A stretch of DNA of 64,000 bases, taken from positions 186,001 through 250,000 of the forward strand of contig NZ_JACOGF010000008.1 in assembly GCF_014284335.1 (NCBI RefSeq), in the 5' to 3' direction. The stretch is from Undibacterium hunanense (lineage in GTDB: Bacteria > Pseudomonadota > Gammaproteobacteria > Burkholderiales > Burkholderiaceae_D). This document shows, one piece after another, positions 27,776 through 36,579 of the stretch. Position 1 is the stretch's first letter; each line of letters opens with the position of its first letter. Below the pieces are notes generated by a model that ran no database searches, had not been told where the DNA came from, and was given only the letters and a program-made list of their open reading frames with translations. The translations under genes were made by a program, and so were the position numbers.

Positions 27776-28108
27776 ATGGAAACCTCGATTAAACTAGGCG
27801 TCGCTATTGTTGTAATCTGTACAGTGCTTTTTGCTGGTTTTGGAATTATTGACGCAGGGAATACTTCATGGCCGCAGCATGCGGCTGCATTTGCATGTTT
27901 TGGATTTATGATTGGTGCCATTATCGCGTTTGACAGTGGACCTGGCGACAGGCAAAAAAACCGGCCATTTCTTAGGATACTTTTGTCCTCTGCTGCTGGT
28001 CTAGGATTTGGTTGGGTTCTTGATTTTCCAATTGAAGGAATTTTACTATCTGGCCTCGTAACATCTATTCTTGGCTACGCGGGTCTATCATGGGCAAAGT
28101 ATTTTTGA
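27776..28108 (+). CDS. small membrane protein, unknown
   Basis: A 110-residue protein with four hydrophobic segments (about 5-25, 33-51, 64-82, 87-106). The first loop has GIIDAGNTSWPQHAAAF. No family recognised. AT-rich like the preceding immunity-like gene, and probably part of the same acquired patch. Between them, at 27515-27775, no convincing gene is seen. Confidence 0.55.
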   Translation: METSIKLGVAIVVICTVLFAGFGIIDAGNTSWPQHAAAFACFGFMIGAIIAFDSGPGDRQKNRPFLRILLSSAAGLGFGWVLDFPIEGILLSGLVTSILGYAGLSWAKYF

Positions 28109-28265
28109 TTACCTCTAGAAAAGCCGTGGTCCGCGAAGCCAGAAGCATAAGGTCAAAAAAGCTGGGATTGCTGCTGCTTTCATAACGATCTCTTTACCGG
28201 TTTTTATCTAGCTCCGGCAAAAGAAAATCGTCAATTCTTTCATCAGGGATTTCGCCGCTCAAAAA

Positions 28266-28299
28266 CCGGGGTCAAGTCTTACATTACGACATTTCTACC
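28266..28299. repeat. REP-like sequence (gggtcaagtcttacattacg)
   Basis: ccggggtcaagtcttacatt is close to the ggggtcaggtcttacatt sequences that are spread by REP-associated (RAYT) transposases in many proteobacteria. Only a single arm is evident here. A related hairpin lies at 33557-33580. Confidence 0.4.
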
Positions 28300-28351
28300 T
28301 GGTCGCCGTGGCAGGAATATCGTTTTGAAGTTGAAAAAAAAGGAAGCTTAA

Positions 28352-29065
28352 TTACTTCGAATCCAAAATTTCGATCTTAAATTTTTTTCCATTTGATGCC
28401 ACTGCCCATCCAGTTTTGCTTGCATCTGAGATATCTCTCAGTGGTGTCCGATGCTGCTTAAAAATGGTCGCTTCAAATGTACCCGCTGGCAATGGTAGTT
28501 TAATGATCGGCATAAACTCAAGATAATCGCCTTGAATCCGACTAACAAGATCGAAAGCTCTCTGTGGCGTATGTATTATCATGTCAAAAGTTGTTTTTCC
28601 AAGCGCTGGTGGAACGTATTTTACTGGCACTCTAATTGGCTCATGCGGTCTATAACTTGCTGGATATTCAAGAATACCCAGTTTTGGTAAATCGAAACTG
28701 TGCGCCATTGTTCGACTTGGATTACGAACTAGCTTGAACGTCAATTCGCCTTCAGTTACAGGAATATTTCCAACATAAGAAAACATTCCCTTGGAATCTA
28801 GCTCACCTTTCAGCTCAATGCCATTGACAGTGATTGAACCGGTCGATGATAATTTGACGGACTTCTTGGCCTCCCAAAACCAAAAAGCTGCACGGACAAA
28901 GGTAAAATCCCGACCATCTGTGTGAGTCATCGTGTAGATAGGTGTAATCTCTGATTCCCCGTCATCCATCACCCATGCCTCAGCATTTGAATTTTTCATT
29001 ACCCCCAAAGAGCCAGTCAACGCTGTTCCAATATAAAGACAAATATCTCGTCGTTTCATTTTCAA
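28352..29065 (-). CDS. hypothetical exported protein
   Basis: A 237-residue protein with a putative Tat- or Sec-type signal (MKMKRRDICLYIGTALTGSL, then possibly cleavage near SNA-EA). The mature part looks beta-rich, with VNGIELKGELDSKGMFSYVG and a regular strand pattern. The start is followed by a charged RR pair, typical but not proof of Tat export. No family recognised. It is AT-rich and lies before a large inverted-repeat element. Confidence 0.55.
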   Translation of the reverse strand: MKMKRRDICLYIGTALTGSLGVMKNSNAEAWVMDDGESEITPIYTMTHTDGRDFTFVRAAFWFWEAKKSVKLSSTGSITVNGIELKGELDSKGMFSYVGNIPVTEGELTFKLVRNPSRTMAHSFDLPKLGILEYPASYRPHEPIRVPVKYVPPALGKTTFDMIIHTPQRAFDLVSRIQGDYLEFMPIIKLPLPAGTFEATIFKQHRTPLRDISDASKTGWAVASNGKKFKIEILDSK

Positions 29066-29130
29066 TTTACTTCCTTGATGGGTTTGACTGTGCTGGCATA
29101 ACGCTGGAAATCGAAATAAAGTTTAAATCC

Positions 29131-29345
29131 GCGTAGGTGCGAATAGCCATGCGTATTCGCACACATGTTACAGGACAGGTTACGCGTTGCGAATCGCCCG
29201 ACGAGCTGCATTCATACATTCCCAGTTTCGCGGGTAAACACATCTGACTGAAAAAAATGGTCCTCAGCATTCCAGCTATTTAAGTTTGGTAACGCTGTCA
29301 GAACAGCACATGCGTGCGAATACGCAGAGCTATTCGCACCTACGC
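29131..29345. repeat. inverted pair of REP-like hairpins (215-base element)
   Basis: The left arm (29131-29172, gcgtaggtgcgaatagccat...) and right arm (29304-29345) are reverse complements over ~42 bases with about four mismatches. Each arm is itself a hairpin (GCGAATA / TATTCGC). The inner 130 bases show no open frame. The arrangement resembles a BIME, two REP units in inverted orientation. It occupies most of the 400-base gap between a hypothetical gene and the LysR gene. Confidence 0.75.
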
Positions 29346-29468
29346 GACCTATTATCTATGCAAAACTTGCGTAGCACAATCATATCTGGCATGCCCTAAT
29401 TCAACTTCATGCGGAACGAATGTGCCCTTTGACAGTCTTAGATAAAGCCTGTCAAGTTTACTTTTACC

Positions 29469-30401
29469 CTATTTAACAACCCGGCTATTTTTAATCATGT
29501 CATACAAAATCTGTGCCGCCGGTGACAGGCGGGCGGCCTTGCGGGCGACCAGGACCAGGGTTCTGGAAATGACAGGGCCTTGCAATTTGATCACACGCAG
29601 GCGCGGATAAGTACCTTTTTGCATGGCAAGATTGGGCACGATGGCGGCAGCGATGCCGGCTTCCACCAGGCCCAGGGCGGTGGAGTTGCGCTGTACTTCG
29701 TAATGTATTTGCAGGCTCAGGCCAGCTTGTCCGCCCTGGTCGCCTTGGCCACCATGCAGGCTTTCGCTACCCAGATAACCATCGAGCAAGGCACGGTTAC
29801 CGCTTGCCTGGCCAGCAAAGATCAGCGGGTGTGACTGCAACTGTGCCCAGGTGACGCTCTTGCGTCTGGCAAGCGCATGGTCGTCGCGGCAGACCAGCAC
29901 AAACTGATCTTGCAGCAAAGGCGTGGCGGTCAGTTCAGGATGATTGGGGCCAGCCAGGTTGATGCCAAACTCGGCTTCACGTCGCAATACAGCTTCGGCA
30001 ACACCGACCGATGCGTGGTCGAGTATCTTGATACGGTTATCAGGGAATAATGCCGAATAGTCGCGGATGACCTGCGGCAGGTAACGTACACCCGCCGTCG
30101 GTATGCAGGCTATTGACACATCACCGCGCTGGGCTTTGCCGGTTTCGTGTATCTCGGTCAATGCTGCTGATAGTTCTTGCAGCAGGCGCCGGGCTTGCGG
30201 CAAAAAATCCTGCCCCGTCCTGGTCAGGGCGATGGAACGCGTGGTTCTTTCCAGCAGCGTCACCCCCAGAAAAATCTCCAGATTGCGCAATCGCTGCGTC
30301 ACCGCCGTTTGCGTGACATGCAACACATCAGCCGCTTTGTTGAAACTGCCATGGTCTGCAATGGCCACAAAAGCCTGTACGCCGAGAATATCGATTTTCA
30401 T
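29469..30401 (-). CDS. LysR-family transcriptional regulator
   Basis: A 310-residue LysR regulator. The N-terminal winged helix-turn-helix is clear (FVAIADHGSFNKAADVLHVT followed by QTAVTQRLRNLE, about 10-45), and the C-terminal ~220 residues form the two-lobed effector domain (VSIACIPTAGVRYLP). It is divergent from a two-gene chromate transporter with 101 bases between starts, the standard layout for a LysR protein and its target. Whether it responds to chromate or sulfate cannot be seen. Confidence 0.9.
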   Translation of the reverse strand: MKIDILGVQAFVAIADHGSFNKAADVLHVTQTAVTQRLRNLEIFLGVTLLERTTRSIALTRTGQDFLPQARRLLQELSAALTEIHETGKAQRGDVSIACIPTAGVRYLPQVIRDYSALFPDNRIKILDHASVGVAEAVLRREAEFGINLAGPNHPELTATPLLQDQFVLVCRDDHALARRKSVTWAQLQSHPLIFAGQASGNRALLDGYLGSESLHGGQGDQGGQAGLSLQIHYEVQRNSTALGLVEAGIAAAIVPNLAMQKGTYPRLRVIKLQGPVISRTLVLVARKAARLSPAAQILYDMIKNSRVVK

Positions 30402-30502
30402 AAGAAAAATGAATCAATCGTCTAAATAAATTCATTGTACTTTTAATTGCCCAGGCGTGAAGATGATCTCACAAAAAAATTCATCGCTTCCATGAGTGTC
30501 TT
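30402..30502. promoter_or_regulatory. divergent LysR / chromate-transporter control region
   Basis: This 101-base AT-rich gap must hold both promoters and the LysR site. An imperfect ATT-N-AAT-type arrangement (attcattgtacttttaatt) is present but no clear T-N11-A box was singled out. Confidence 0.35.
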
Positions 30503-31180
30503 ATGTTGAATCCTCCATTGCCCGCAGTTACCCTTGCTGAACCTGCCAGCTTGTCACCGGCGCGCCTGTTTATTGCCTTTTCAAAAATTGCTCTGACTGG
30601 TTTTGGTGGTGTCATGCCCTTTGCCTACCGCGCCCTGGTCGAGCAATACCGCTGGCTAAGTGCAGACGAATTCGCCCGCTATCTGGCCCTTAGCCAGGTC
30701 TTGCCCGGCCCGACCATCTGCAATATTGCATTGATGATAGGCAAGCGTTACGCTGGCATAGCAGGTGCCCTGGCCGCCATGGCTGGCCTGATCATTGCAC
30801 CTTTTCTGCTGGTGATAGCACTTGGCGTTGCCTATCAGCATTTTGGCACGCTGGCCATAGTGCAAGACGCGCTGACCGGCATGACAGCCGTTGCAGCGGG
30901 CCTGGTACTGGCAACTGCCATCAAGATGGCGATGCTACTGTTTGGTAAAGCGGATAACACGGGCAAGATGGCCAAGACAGATAAGACTGGCGATACGGGT
31001 GAAATTGGCAGTCCAGGAAAAATCAAATTGCTCAGCCGTCATGCCACTTTGCAGGCGGTGTTGATGGCACTGGCTTTTGCGGGCCTGGCATTGCTCAAAT
31101 GGCGCCTGATTGTCGTGTTTGTCTTGCTGGCTCTACCCGGCAGCATCGTCGCTTATTTTCTGAAAGATAAAAATGGATGA
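30503..31180 (+). CDS. chromate transporter, N-terminal-half subunit (CHR family)
   Basis: A 225-residue inner-membrane protein with one CHR domain: the conserved FSKIALTGFGGVMPFAYRAL and ALSQVLPGPTICNIALMIGKRYAG motifs are both present. About five or six helices. A hydrophilic loop (about 150-180) contains a run of Asp/Lys/Thr-Gly repeats (NTGKMAKTDKTGDTGE). Short CHR proteins work as pairs encoded by adjacent genes, as here: the next gene overlaps by eight bases. They export chromate, or may carry sulfate. Confidence 0.85.
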   Translation: MLNPPLPAVTLAEPASLSPARLFIAFSKIALTGFGGVMPFAYRALVEQYRWLSADEFARYLALSQVLPGPTICNIALMIGKRYAGIAGALAAMAGLIIAPFLLVIALGVAYQHFGTLAIVQDALTGMTAVAAGLVLATAIKMAMLLFGKADNTGKMAKTDKTGDTGEIGSPGKIKLLSRHATLQAVLMALAFAGLALLKWRLIVVFVLLALPGSIVAYFLKDKNG

Positions 31181-31706
31181 TCAATCCCCCATGCTGGACC
31201 TGTGCCTGCATTTATCCCTGTTGTCGATGATGGCAGTCGGTGGTGGCCTGGTGATGATGGCACCTGACATCAGCCATTTTGTCGTCACTGAAAAACACTG
31301 GGTGACGAGCGCGCAATTCGCCTCTGCCTATGCCATCGCACAGGCGGCACCCGGTCCCAATTTATTGTTCATATCCCTGGTGGGCTGGCTGATTGCCGGC
31401 TGGACTGGTGCCATAGTGACGACCCTGGCAGTCATCATCCCATCTACCCTGCTGACCCTGTCCGTCATCAGCCTGAAGACATCCAACCTTAACACCCGGC
31501 TGACAGCCGCAGTACGCGATACCTTTGCGCCGATTTCCATCGGCTTCTTGCTGGCCACGGCCTGCCTGTTCACCCAACTGGACAATGCCAGTTGGCGCAC
31601 TGACGTGATCACACTGTTGGCCGCTGTCATCGTCTTGCGCAGCAAGCTCAACCCCGTCATCCTGATTGCCGCCGGTGCCATCGCGGGGATGCTGCACATC
31701 TTATAA
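31173..31706 (+). CDS. chromate transporter, second subunit (CHR family)
   Basis: A 177-residue inner-membrane protein, the partner of the preceding short CHR protein. It carries the CHR signature SAQFASAYAIAQAAPGPNLL and four to five helices. Its start lies inside the end of the upstream gene (8-base overlap), so the two are translationally coupled and presumably form a heterodimer. A two-gene split of the chromate transporter with a divergent LysR gene is a known arrangement. Confidence 0.85.
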   Translation: MDDQSPMLDLCLHLSLLSMMAVGGGLVMMAPDISHFVVTEKHWVTSAQFASAYAIAQAAPGPNLLFISLVGWLIAGWTGAIVTTLAVIIPSTLLTLSVISLKTSNLNTRLTAAVRDTFAPISIGFLLATACLFTQLDNASWRTDVITLLAAVIVLRSKLNPVILIAAGAIAGMLHIL

Positions 31707-31744
31707 GCGCATCCAGGCTCAACTCAGTTCAGGGGGAATACATC

Positions 31745-31981
31745 ATGCCCGACACCCACACCAGCCTGACGCTGCAAATGCTGGAATGGATACAGCAGCA
31801 ACCGCGCAGCTATACAGAGGTTCTGGACGCCTGGCACAGCACCTGCCCGCGCCTGTGCATCTGGGAAGATGCCTGTGCCGACGGCTTGATCAGTTGTGAT
31901 GGAGGTAGAGATGGTCTGGTGACCGTGACGGAAAAAGGCAGGGGTATAAAATTTGGTGAGCGTATCAACGCTCACCAATAG
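31745..31981 (+). CDS. small conserved hypothetical protein, winged-helix-like
   Basis: A 78-residue soluble protein with LQMLEWIQQQPRSYTEVLDAWHSTCPRLCIWEDACADGLI and a basic C terminus (VTEKGRGIKFG). The helix-helix then beta-wing pattern and final VTxxGR are typical of small winged-helix proteins found widely in beta-proteobacteria without known role. A strong GGGGGA precedes the ATG by about nine bases. It may be the last gene of the chromate operon (38 bases downstream). Confidence 0.6.
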   Translation: MPDTHTSLTLQMLEWIQQQPRSYTEVLDAWHSTCPRLCIWEDACADGLISCDGGRDGLVTVTEKGRGIKFGERINAHQ

Positions 31982-32024
31982 TTCCGGGGGAACTTACATC
32001 GATATTTTTACAGGTTCAACCGAC

Positions 32025-32495
32025 TTATTTTTTACTTGGCCTTATTCCAATAAGCCAAAACGAAAAGCTTGCAATCGTGCTACACCCTATGGCCAACAAA
32101 GACAATCCAATTGTGTTCTTAAAAACCAAAAATGGGTATTGCACCTTAGATAAAATAAAAGCTATCACAAGCACATAGCTTGTTCCCCCAATCAGTGCAC
32201 CGAAAGTCAAATAGGCTTTTAAACTAAAAAACTTATAGCGATGCAAAATAAAATACACAGGCGCACCGATAAAGAAAGTAAAAAAATAAGCGAATATTCC
32301 TAAACTTTCGGCCATGGAATCAGCCTCGTACTGCAACTTTAGCGACACCATTACTACATAAATAAAGATAATAGGTACAGCAGGTGCGATTAGAAAAGCA
32401 ATAGGCAATCTAAAAAGCGAGGTTTCAATTTTATTTTTTACATTCACATTTTTCTTTCGCTTTATCAATCGAGTTATGCCATTTATATTGAACAT
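32025..32495 (-). CDS. four-helix membrane protein, unknown (tandem paralogue A)
   Basis: A 156-residue protein with a Lys-rich N terminus, about four transmembrane helices and the C-terminal ending FWLIGIRPSKK. The same plan and ending (FWIIARPDKK), and a shared PxVP motif in the first helix (LIAPAVP against LVAPIVP), occur in the next gene upstream, so the two are tandem paralogues. AT-rich. No family name recognised; the class resembles small orphan membrane proteins seen near immunity genes. Confidence 0.6.
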   Translation of the reverse strand: MFNINGITRLIKRKKNVNVKNKIETSLFRLPIAFLIAPAVPIIFIYVVMVSLKLQYEADSMAESLGIFAYFFTFFIGAPVYFILHRYKFFSLKAYLTFGALIGGTSYVLVIAFILSKVQYPFLVFKNTIGLSLLAIGCSTIASFSFWLIGIRPSKK

Positions 32496-32540
32496 GATAC
32501 CTACACCAAAGAGTTTCTCTTTTGCCTTTCAACGAATAAG

Positions 32541-32951
32541 TCACTTTTTGTCTGGACGCGCTATTATCCAAAAGCATCCAGTCACCATCATTCCACACAG
32601 GCTGCTTACTAGCATAAATCCCATAGATGATCTGAATCCCATTTGAACTTTTTCAAAATCCGCACCAATCAGACCAATGAAAAAAAACAAAAAGTAAACC
32701 AAGGCTCCTAGTATCATTCCCAGCCATAGGAAAAGAGGCAATGTCAGGGCTCGATTACGGGATAGCCACCAATACGAAGGCAGTACCAATAGCAATGTAG
32801 CTGGATATCCCAACAATGCTGAAAAAGTAAAATACCACGCCCCTCCGACAGGGCTGGTGTTAAATAAATCGTGAATTGCAAATATCAAACCTGGCACAAT
32901 TGGCGCGACCAAAATGGCAAGAAGAATGCGAAACAATTTAAAGTAATTCAT
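32541..32951 (-). CDS. four-helix membrane protein, unknown (tandem paralogue B)
   Basis: A 136-residue protein with four transmembrane helices, paralogous to the gene just downstream (shared PxVP first-helix motif, shared F-W-(L/I)-I...R-P-x-K-K ending). It lacks the ~20-residue Lys-rich leader of paralogue A. The gap between the genes is 45 bases. Function unknown. Confidence 0.6.
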   Translation of the reverse strand: MNYFKLFRILLAILVAPIVPGLIFAIHDLFNTSPVGGAWYFTFSALLGYPATLLLVLPSYWWLSRNRALTLPLFLWLGMILGALVYFLFFFIGLIGADFEKVQMGFRSSMGFMLVSSLCGMMVTGCFWIIARPDKK

Positions 32952-33011
32952 AATAAAAATTTAGCTTTTATAGCCACGATTTTTAGCGGTCTTATCGAAA
33001 ACCTACTCATA

Positions 33012-33050
33012 AAAAACCACTCGCATCCAAAGAGAAAGCGAGTGGTTTTT
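33012..33050 (-). terminator. intrinsic terminator hairpin
   Basis: AAAAACCACTCGC (33012-33024) pairs perfectly with GCGAGTGGTTTTT (33038-33050), with an A-rich 13-base loop. The 13-base stem ends in T-tracts on both strands, so it is probably bidirectional. It would end transcription from the small gene at 33187-33432. Confidence 0.8.
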
Positions 33051-33186
33051 GTTGGGCTATCGGATTTTCTATACTTTGAACATGACTCAAAATTGTTGTC
33101 TCATAATCGTAGGTTAAATCGGGGAGAGCCGTAGTCCAAAAAGAGCTTACTCAGACATAGTTACAGGCTCTCATCTGTTTATACAC

Positions 33187-33432
33187 CTATTGACTCTTAT
33201 CAGAATCATGTTTTTTATAATTCTTATTCATATCATAAAAATAAAGTAAAAATCCAAAAATTCCAATAAAAAAAACGAGTAAGAACATATATTTTTCTTC
33301 TCGACTAATAGGCTCGTTGTAATCGATAAATAAGAGCAAAAAAATTACACAAGGCAGACTAATAATAAAACCGCGCCATTGTTTTATTCGAATACTATTT
33401 TTTTGGTGTACAGACATTAGGCTCCTTACCAA
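33187..33432 (-). CDS. small two-helix membrane protein, unknown
   Basis: An 81-residue protein, basic at both ends, with two hydrophobic helices (about 22-39 and 48-67). The start may be Met7 (MSVHQKNS). Strongly AT-rich. It is followed by the strong terminator at 33012-33050, which supports it being transcribed. No family recognised. Confidence 0.5.
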   Translation of the reverse strand: MVRSLMSVHQKNSIRIKQWRGFIISLPCVIFLLLFIDYNEPISREEKYMFLLVFFIGIFGFLLYFYDMNKNYKKHDSDKSQ

Positions 33433-33556
33433 GATCGTTCGAACAGTGCGTCACAGAATGACAGATGTCTACCCCTACATCTGTTCTAATACCTGGACCA
33501 AGCCATACCCTTTGAGCCTCCAACGAAGCTTGGTCAGGCAATCCATAAAAAAGGGG

Positions 33557-33580
33557 CAGGTCTTATGGATGTAAGACCTG
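33557..33580. repeat. REP-like hairpin (caggtctta / taagacctg)
   Basis: CAGGTCTTA and TAAGACCTG form a perfect 9-base stem with loop TGGATG, followed by acct. The sequence resembles the palindromes mobilised by RAYT transposases in proteobacteria; the 28.27 kb repeat carries a related half. Confidence 0.5.
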
Positions 33581-33656
33581 ACCTAAGCTTCCACATACAT
33601 TAAAAGATACAGCGATTTGGTCAGGAATGTCGCAATTTCAAACTTCCCCTTAATTT

Positions 33657-33896
33657 TTAAGGCGCAAAGCCTTTAGCTTTCCACACAAAAATCACCAAAA
33701 ACCACACGATTAGCCACCACTGCCCAACTAAGAAAACCAATGCGATGGGTACGAGAGTTCGCCAAGTACAATTAGACTTATAGACAATCCACAATGCAAT
33801 AAATAAATTTGCAACTGATGCAACAGTCATCATTACAAGGTATGAATGGGACGCAGAAAAATAAAAGTAAATAATCCATGTTGCCAATGAAGACAA
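33657..33896 (-). CDS. small membrane protein, unknown
   Basis: A 79-residue frame that is almost entirely hydrophobic, with three candidate helices and a Trp/Val-rich third one (LVPIALVFLVGQWWLIVWFL). No ribosome-binding site stands out. It is AT-rich, in the same run of minus-strand small membrane genes. It could be a remnant of a larger protein. Confidence 0.4.
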   Translation of the reverse strand: MSSLATWIIYFYFSASHSYLVMMTVASVANLFIALWIVYKSNCTWRTLVPIALVFLVGQWWLIVWFLVIFVWKAKGFAP

Positions 33897-34123
33897 GACG
33901 AAACAAGTCCATAGGAATATGAATAATTTTTTTTCATTAATACTGTCGCTATTGCTGGTGACAGTCAGCTACCCTGCACTATTAAGCGCAGTGCAGGTGC
34001 TGCCGTTGTTGACAATGACCTTGGTAATCCATGAAGGTAGTGTACCTGGCGATACAGCAAGCTAATCGTCATCAGGTGCTTGCACATCCTAACGACATCA
34101 GCCATGTGCGTCGCCAACTGAAT
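33897..34123. other. gene-free gap
   Basis: No open frame of note. The short inverted pair cagc-ctaccctgcac / gtgcaggt was noticed near 33970-33995 but is not convincing. Confidence 0.3.
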
Positions 34124-34657
34124 TCATCTACTAATGTGATTGAATGAAGATAGAAAATTCGAAGTCAACCACCTATACAACCCATTCTTAAAATACACCA
34201 CATTACCATCTACAACGCCAAGTGAAACACCCTTATATGATCCACCTGAAAAATACAAAGTCACAATAGTATGGTCATCATTTTGTGCAAAGAACTTCAC
34301 TCTCCATCGAACGTCTTCTTCCCATTTTTTGTCATAGTGCACTATTGCGGTATTTTTTATCGCCTGAATTAACTCTCTCGTCAATTTGCTCCGAATCGGC
34401 AGTTTTTCTATTTTCAGTTTAAGGTCATAAGATACATCAAGCGATTCGGGAGACAACGGAATTGACATCACAGCGGTTGGATCCATCCACACTATTTCCA
34501 CGCTTGCGACTTCGCCGCTTGAAAGCTGTTTGGACAATGCTTCCAACTTGGTCGAAACCACGGAAACTGTCAAATCCTTACCTTCGGCAATCTGCATGAA
34601 TTGACAAGCCATCACAACAATAAGTGATGCATTAAACAATAATCGCTTGGTATTCAT
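34124..34657 (-). CDS. hypothetical exported protein
   Basis: A 177-residue protein with a signal peptide (about residues 1-26, MNTKRLLFNASLIVVMACQF). The mature domain is mixed alpha/beta with charged helices (LEALSKQLSSG) and regular strands (WRVKFFAQNDDHTIVTLYF). No family recognised. AT-rich, like its neighbours. Confidence 0.55.
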   Translation of the reverse strand: MNTKRLLFNASLIVVMACQFMQIAEGKDLTVSVVSTKLEALSKQLSSGEVASVEIVWMDPTAVMSIPLSPESLDVSYDLKLKIEKLPIRSKLTRELIQAIKNTAIVHYDKKWEEDVRWRVKFFAQNDDHTIVTLYFSGGSYKGVSLGVVDGNVVYFKNGLYRWLTSNFLSSFNHISR

Positions 34658-34737
34658 TTAAACTCAACTTTCGTTTGTATCTCATCATTCAACTCAATAA
34701 ACCGAAAAGTCTGAAAATTCAAAATTACAAATCATTC

Positions 34738-34935
34738 TTGCCAATCAAATTATCACTACTTTTTTTCTCATTGTCAGGATGCGTTTCTTTTGGTGAAGAA
34801 AATAAAAATACTGAAATCCCTACAGCGATAACAGACAAGTCCACCCAAAATGGTGCCCAAGGAAACAATATTTTGCATCCTCAAACGAGACTTATGCCAA
34901 GACACAAAAAATGGTTTTTAAATTTGAATGCATAG
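34738..34935 (+). CDS. possible small lipoprotein
   Basis: From TTG 34738 the frame gives a 65-residue protein that opens with a lipoprotein signal (LPIKLSLLFFSLSGC, lipobox LSGC) and continues as a polar Asn/Thr-rich tail. The frame is open upstream to 34675. There is no ATG and no good ribosome-binding site, so it may be a decayed gene. It lies alone on the plus strand among minus-strand genes. Confidence 0.3.
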   Translation: MPIKLSLLFFSLSGCVSFGEENKNTEIPTAITDKSTQNGAQGNNILHPQTRLMPRHKKWFLNLNA

Positions 34936-35064
34936 TTTTTACACCATAGTCAATGCAATTATAAACACCAAGACAACAATCATATTTACGCGTTTTAATG
35001 ATTTGAATTTTTTCTCATATTTGCATTTGAAAAGATGTAAAAAAAGATCAAGTCAGTCAGGCAC

Positions 35065-35451
35065 TCAGTCGTACAACATTTCCGAAACCTTGGACAACAC
35101 CTTACCCTCCCGGTCTGACTGAACAGTACATTGAGCTTTGTCAAACATAAAACCGGAGAATAAGAAACGGTGTCCTCTTCCGTCATTAAATTCATAATGT
35201 AATGTTTCTTTTTCTCCGATCTTTGTCTCAAATTTTATAATTGCCAGGGAAATATTCGAACCTGTATCAACCGCATCGCAAAATGCCTTAGCTTCATTTT
35301 CCGCAGACCAGTTGGCGTATAAGACGGCGGCAGGGAAAATCATCAAGATTAAAATTACAGACAAAACAATCTTCGTAACTTTGCGGAGGATTTTTTTGAT
35401 TTTTTTTGGTGGGTCGCTCATGAGATTTAACTGTCGAAAAAACTCTTCCAT
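35065..35451 (-). CDS. hypothetical single-pass membrane protein
   Basis: A 128-residue protein with a Lys-rich cytoplasmic N terminus, one helix (VLSVILILMIFPAAVLYANW, about 29-48) and a ~75-residue extracytoplasmic domain beginning AKAFCDAVDTGSN, with a second Cys in KAQCTVQ, so one disulfide is possible. No family recognised. GAGG lies nine bases before the ATG. Confidence 0.55.
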   Translation of the reverse strand: MEEFFRQLNLMSDPPKKIKKILRKVTKIVLSVILILMIFPAAVLYANWSAENEAKAFCDAVDTGSNISLAIIKFETKIGEKETLHYEFNDGRGHRFLFSGFMFDKAQCTVQSDREGKVLSKVSEMLYD

Positions 35452-35480
35452 TTAGTGAAGCCTCATATCCATTTTCGCAT

Positions 35481-35810
35481 TTACACTAACGAATACCAGT
35501 TCGAATGCGACTTTCTATGCAAATCGCAAGCCAAGGCAAACAAGGGAGATGTAGCCTGTGTAGCAAACAATTGACGAAGTACGATGCAGTTATTTATCGT
35601 CGTACTGAGATTTATCATCGTGCTTGAATGTAGAAATTTGACCTGATGCTTTGTCTCCTTCAACAACGTCATTTTTAGCAATAAAACATGCCGAATTGAT
35701 AAAATCATGGTTGAGACGATTAAGAGAAATATAAACGGGAGAATAAACCTCCTGATATCGACTCCGAATAGTTCGATCATTGAAACGAGTATAAAAACTA
35801 AAAAAAACAT
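35481..35810 (-). CDS. doubtful membrane protein or remnant
   Basis: A 109-residue frame: the first half has two strong hydrophobic segments, the second half reads poorly (HSSTMINLSTTINNCIVLRQ) and looks like out-of-frame sequence. It may be a truncated or frameshifted gene. Confidence 0.25.
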   Translation of the reverse strand: MFFLVFILVSMIELFGVDIRRFILPFIFLLIVSTMILSIRHVLLLKMTLLKETKHQVKFLHSSTMINLSTTINNCIVLRQLFATQATSPLFALACDLHRKSHSNWYSLV

Positions 35811-35930
35811 CAGGAAAAAAGTATTGAAATAAGCTTCATTTTTTACTTTCGGTTTGTAATTTTTTTACTCACAAAGTTGCATCTATTCTATGTTAACCGC
35901 AACAAACTATCTCACTTGGATGAATATTAT

Positions 35931-36479
35931 TCACAGCATCACCTGATCCAAAGCCATATAAAACGAAGCAATGTGCAGTGATTGAGAAAACTCGCCACTC
36001 GCGATCATTGCTTTCACCTCGGATGGATGGGCGAAAGATTCAATGATGTCTTCGCTGACATCCAGTGTTTTTTCAGCCTGCCGTTGAAGACCGCGTGCAA
36101 TGAATAAATGAATGCTGTTTGTCTGGCGTGCCGGATTGGCGTAATACTTTCCAGCCAGGGTCCAGCTTGACGCCGTGTAGCCTGTTTCTTCCAGCAATTC
36201 GCGCTGTGCTGCTTTCAGTACCGACTCCCATGAATTCACGACACCACCGGGCAATTCTGTGCAGACCACGTTCGCTGCATAGCGGTATTGCCTGACCACG
36301 AGTATCTTTCCATCCGCATCCTGGGCAAACACATGTACCCATTCAGGCTCTTCAAGGACGTAGTAACGTGAAATGGTCTTGCCATTGGGCAATTCGCAGG
36401 TATCAGCTCGCAGGGTGATCCAGCGATCATCGACAATAGATTTGCTGGCCAACTTACGCCATGGTTTCATATTGATCAC
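35931..36479 (-). CDS. Nudix hydrolase (ADP-ribose pyrophosphatase-like)
   Basis: A 182-residue Nudix protein. The Nudix box is a perfect match to Gx5Ex7REUxEExGU: G-VVNSW-E-SVLKAAQ-RELLEETGY (about 80-102). Upstream are the WVHVFAQDADGKILVVRQYRYA strands usual in ADP-ribose/sugar-nucleotide pyrophosphatases. The enzyme hydrolyses a nucleoside diphosphate linked to another moiety; ADP-ribose is a likely substrate but this is only an inference from the family. The gene is single, with no obvious operon partner. Confidence 0.85.
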   Translation of the reverse strand: MINMKPWRKLASKSIVDDRWITLRADTCELPNGKTISRYYVLEEPEWVHVFAQDADGKILVVRQYRYAANVVCTELPGGVVNSWESVLKAAQRELLEETGYTASSWTLAGKYYANPARQTNSIHLFIARGLQRQAEKTLDVSEDIIESFAHPSEVKAMIASGEFSQSLHIASFYMALDQVML

Positions 36480-36579
36480 TTTCTATCTAAAGATATAGCA
36501 GATTGTAAAACACTTGTTATAGACAGGTATCCATAAAATACAGTTTGCAATCTAATGCGGCTTAATTTTTGCAAATTGC

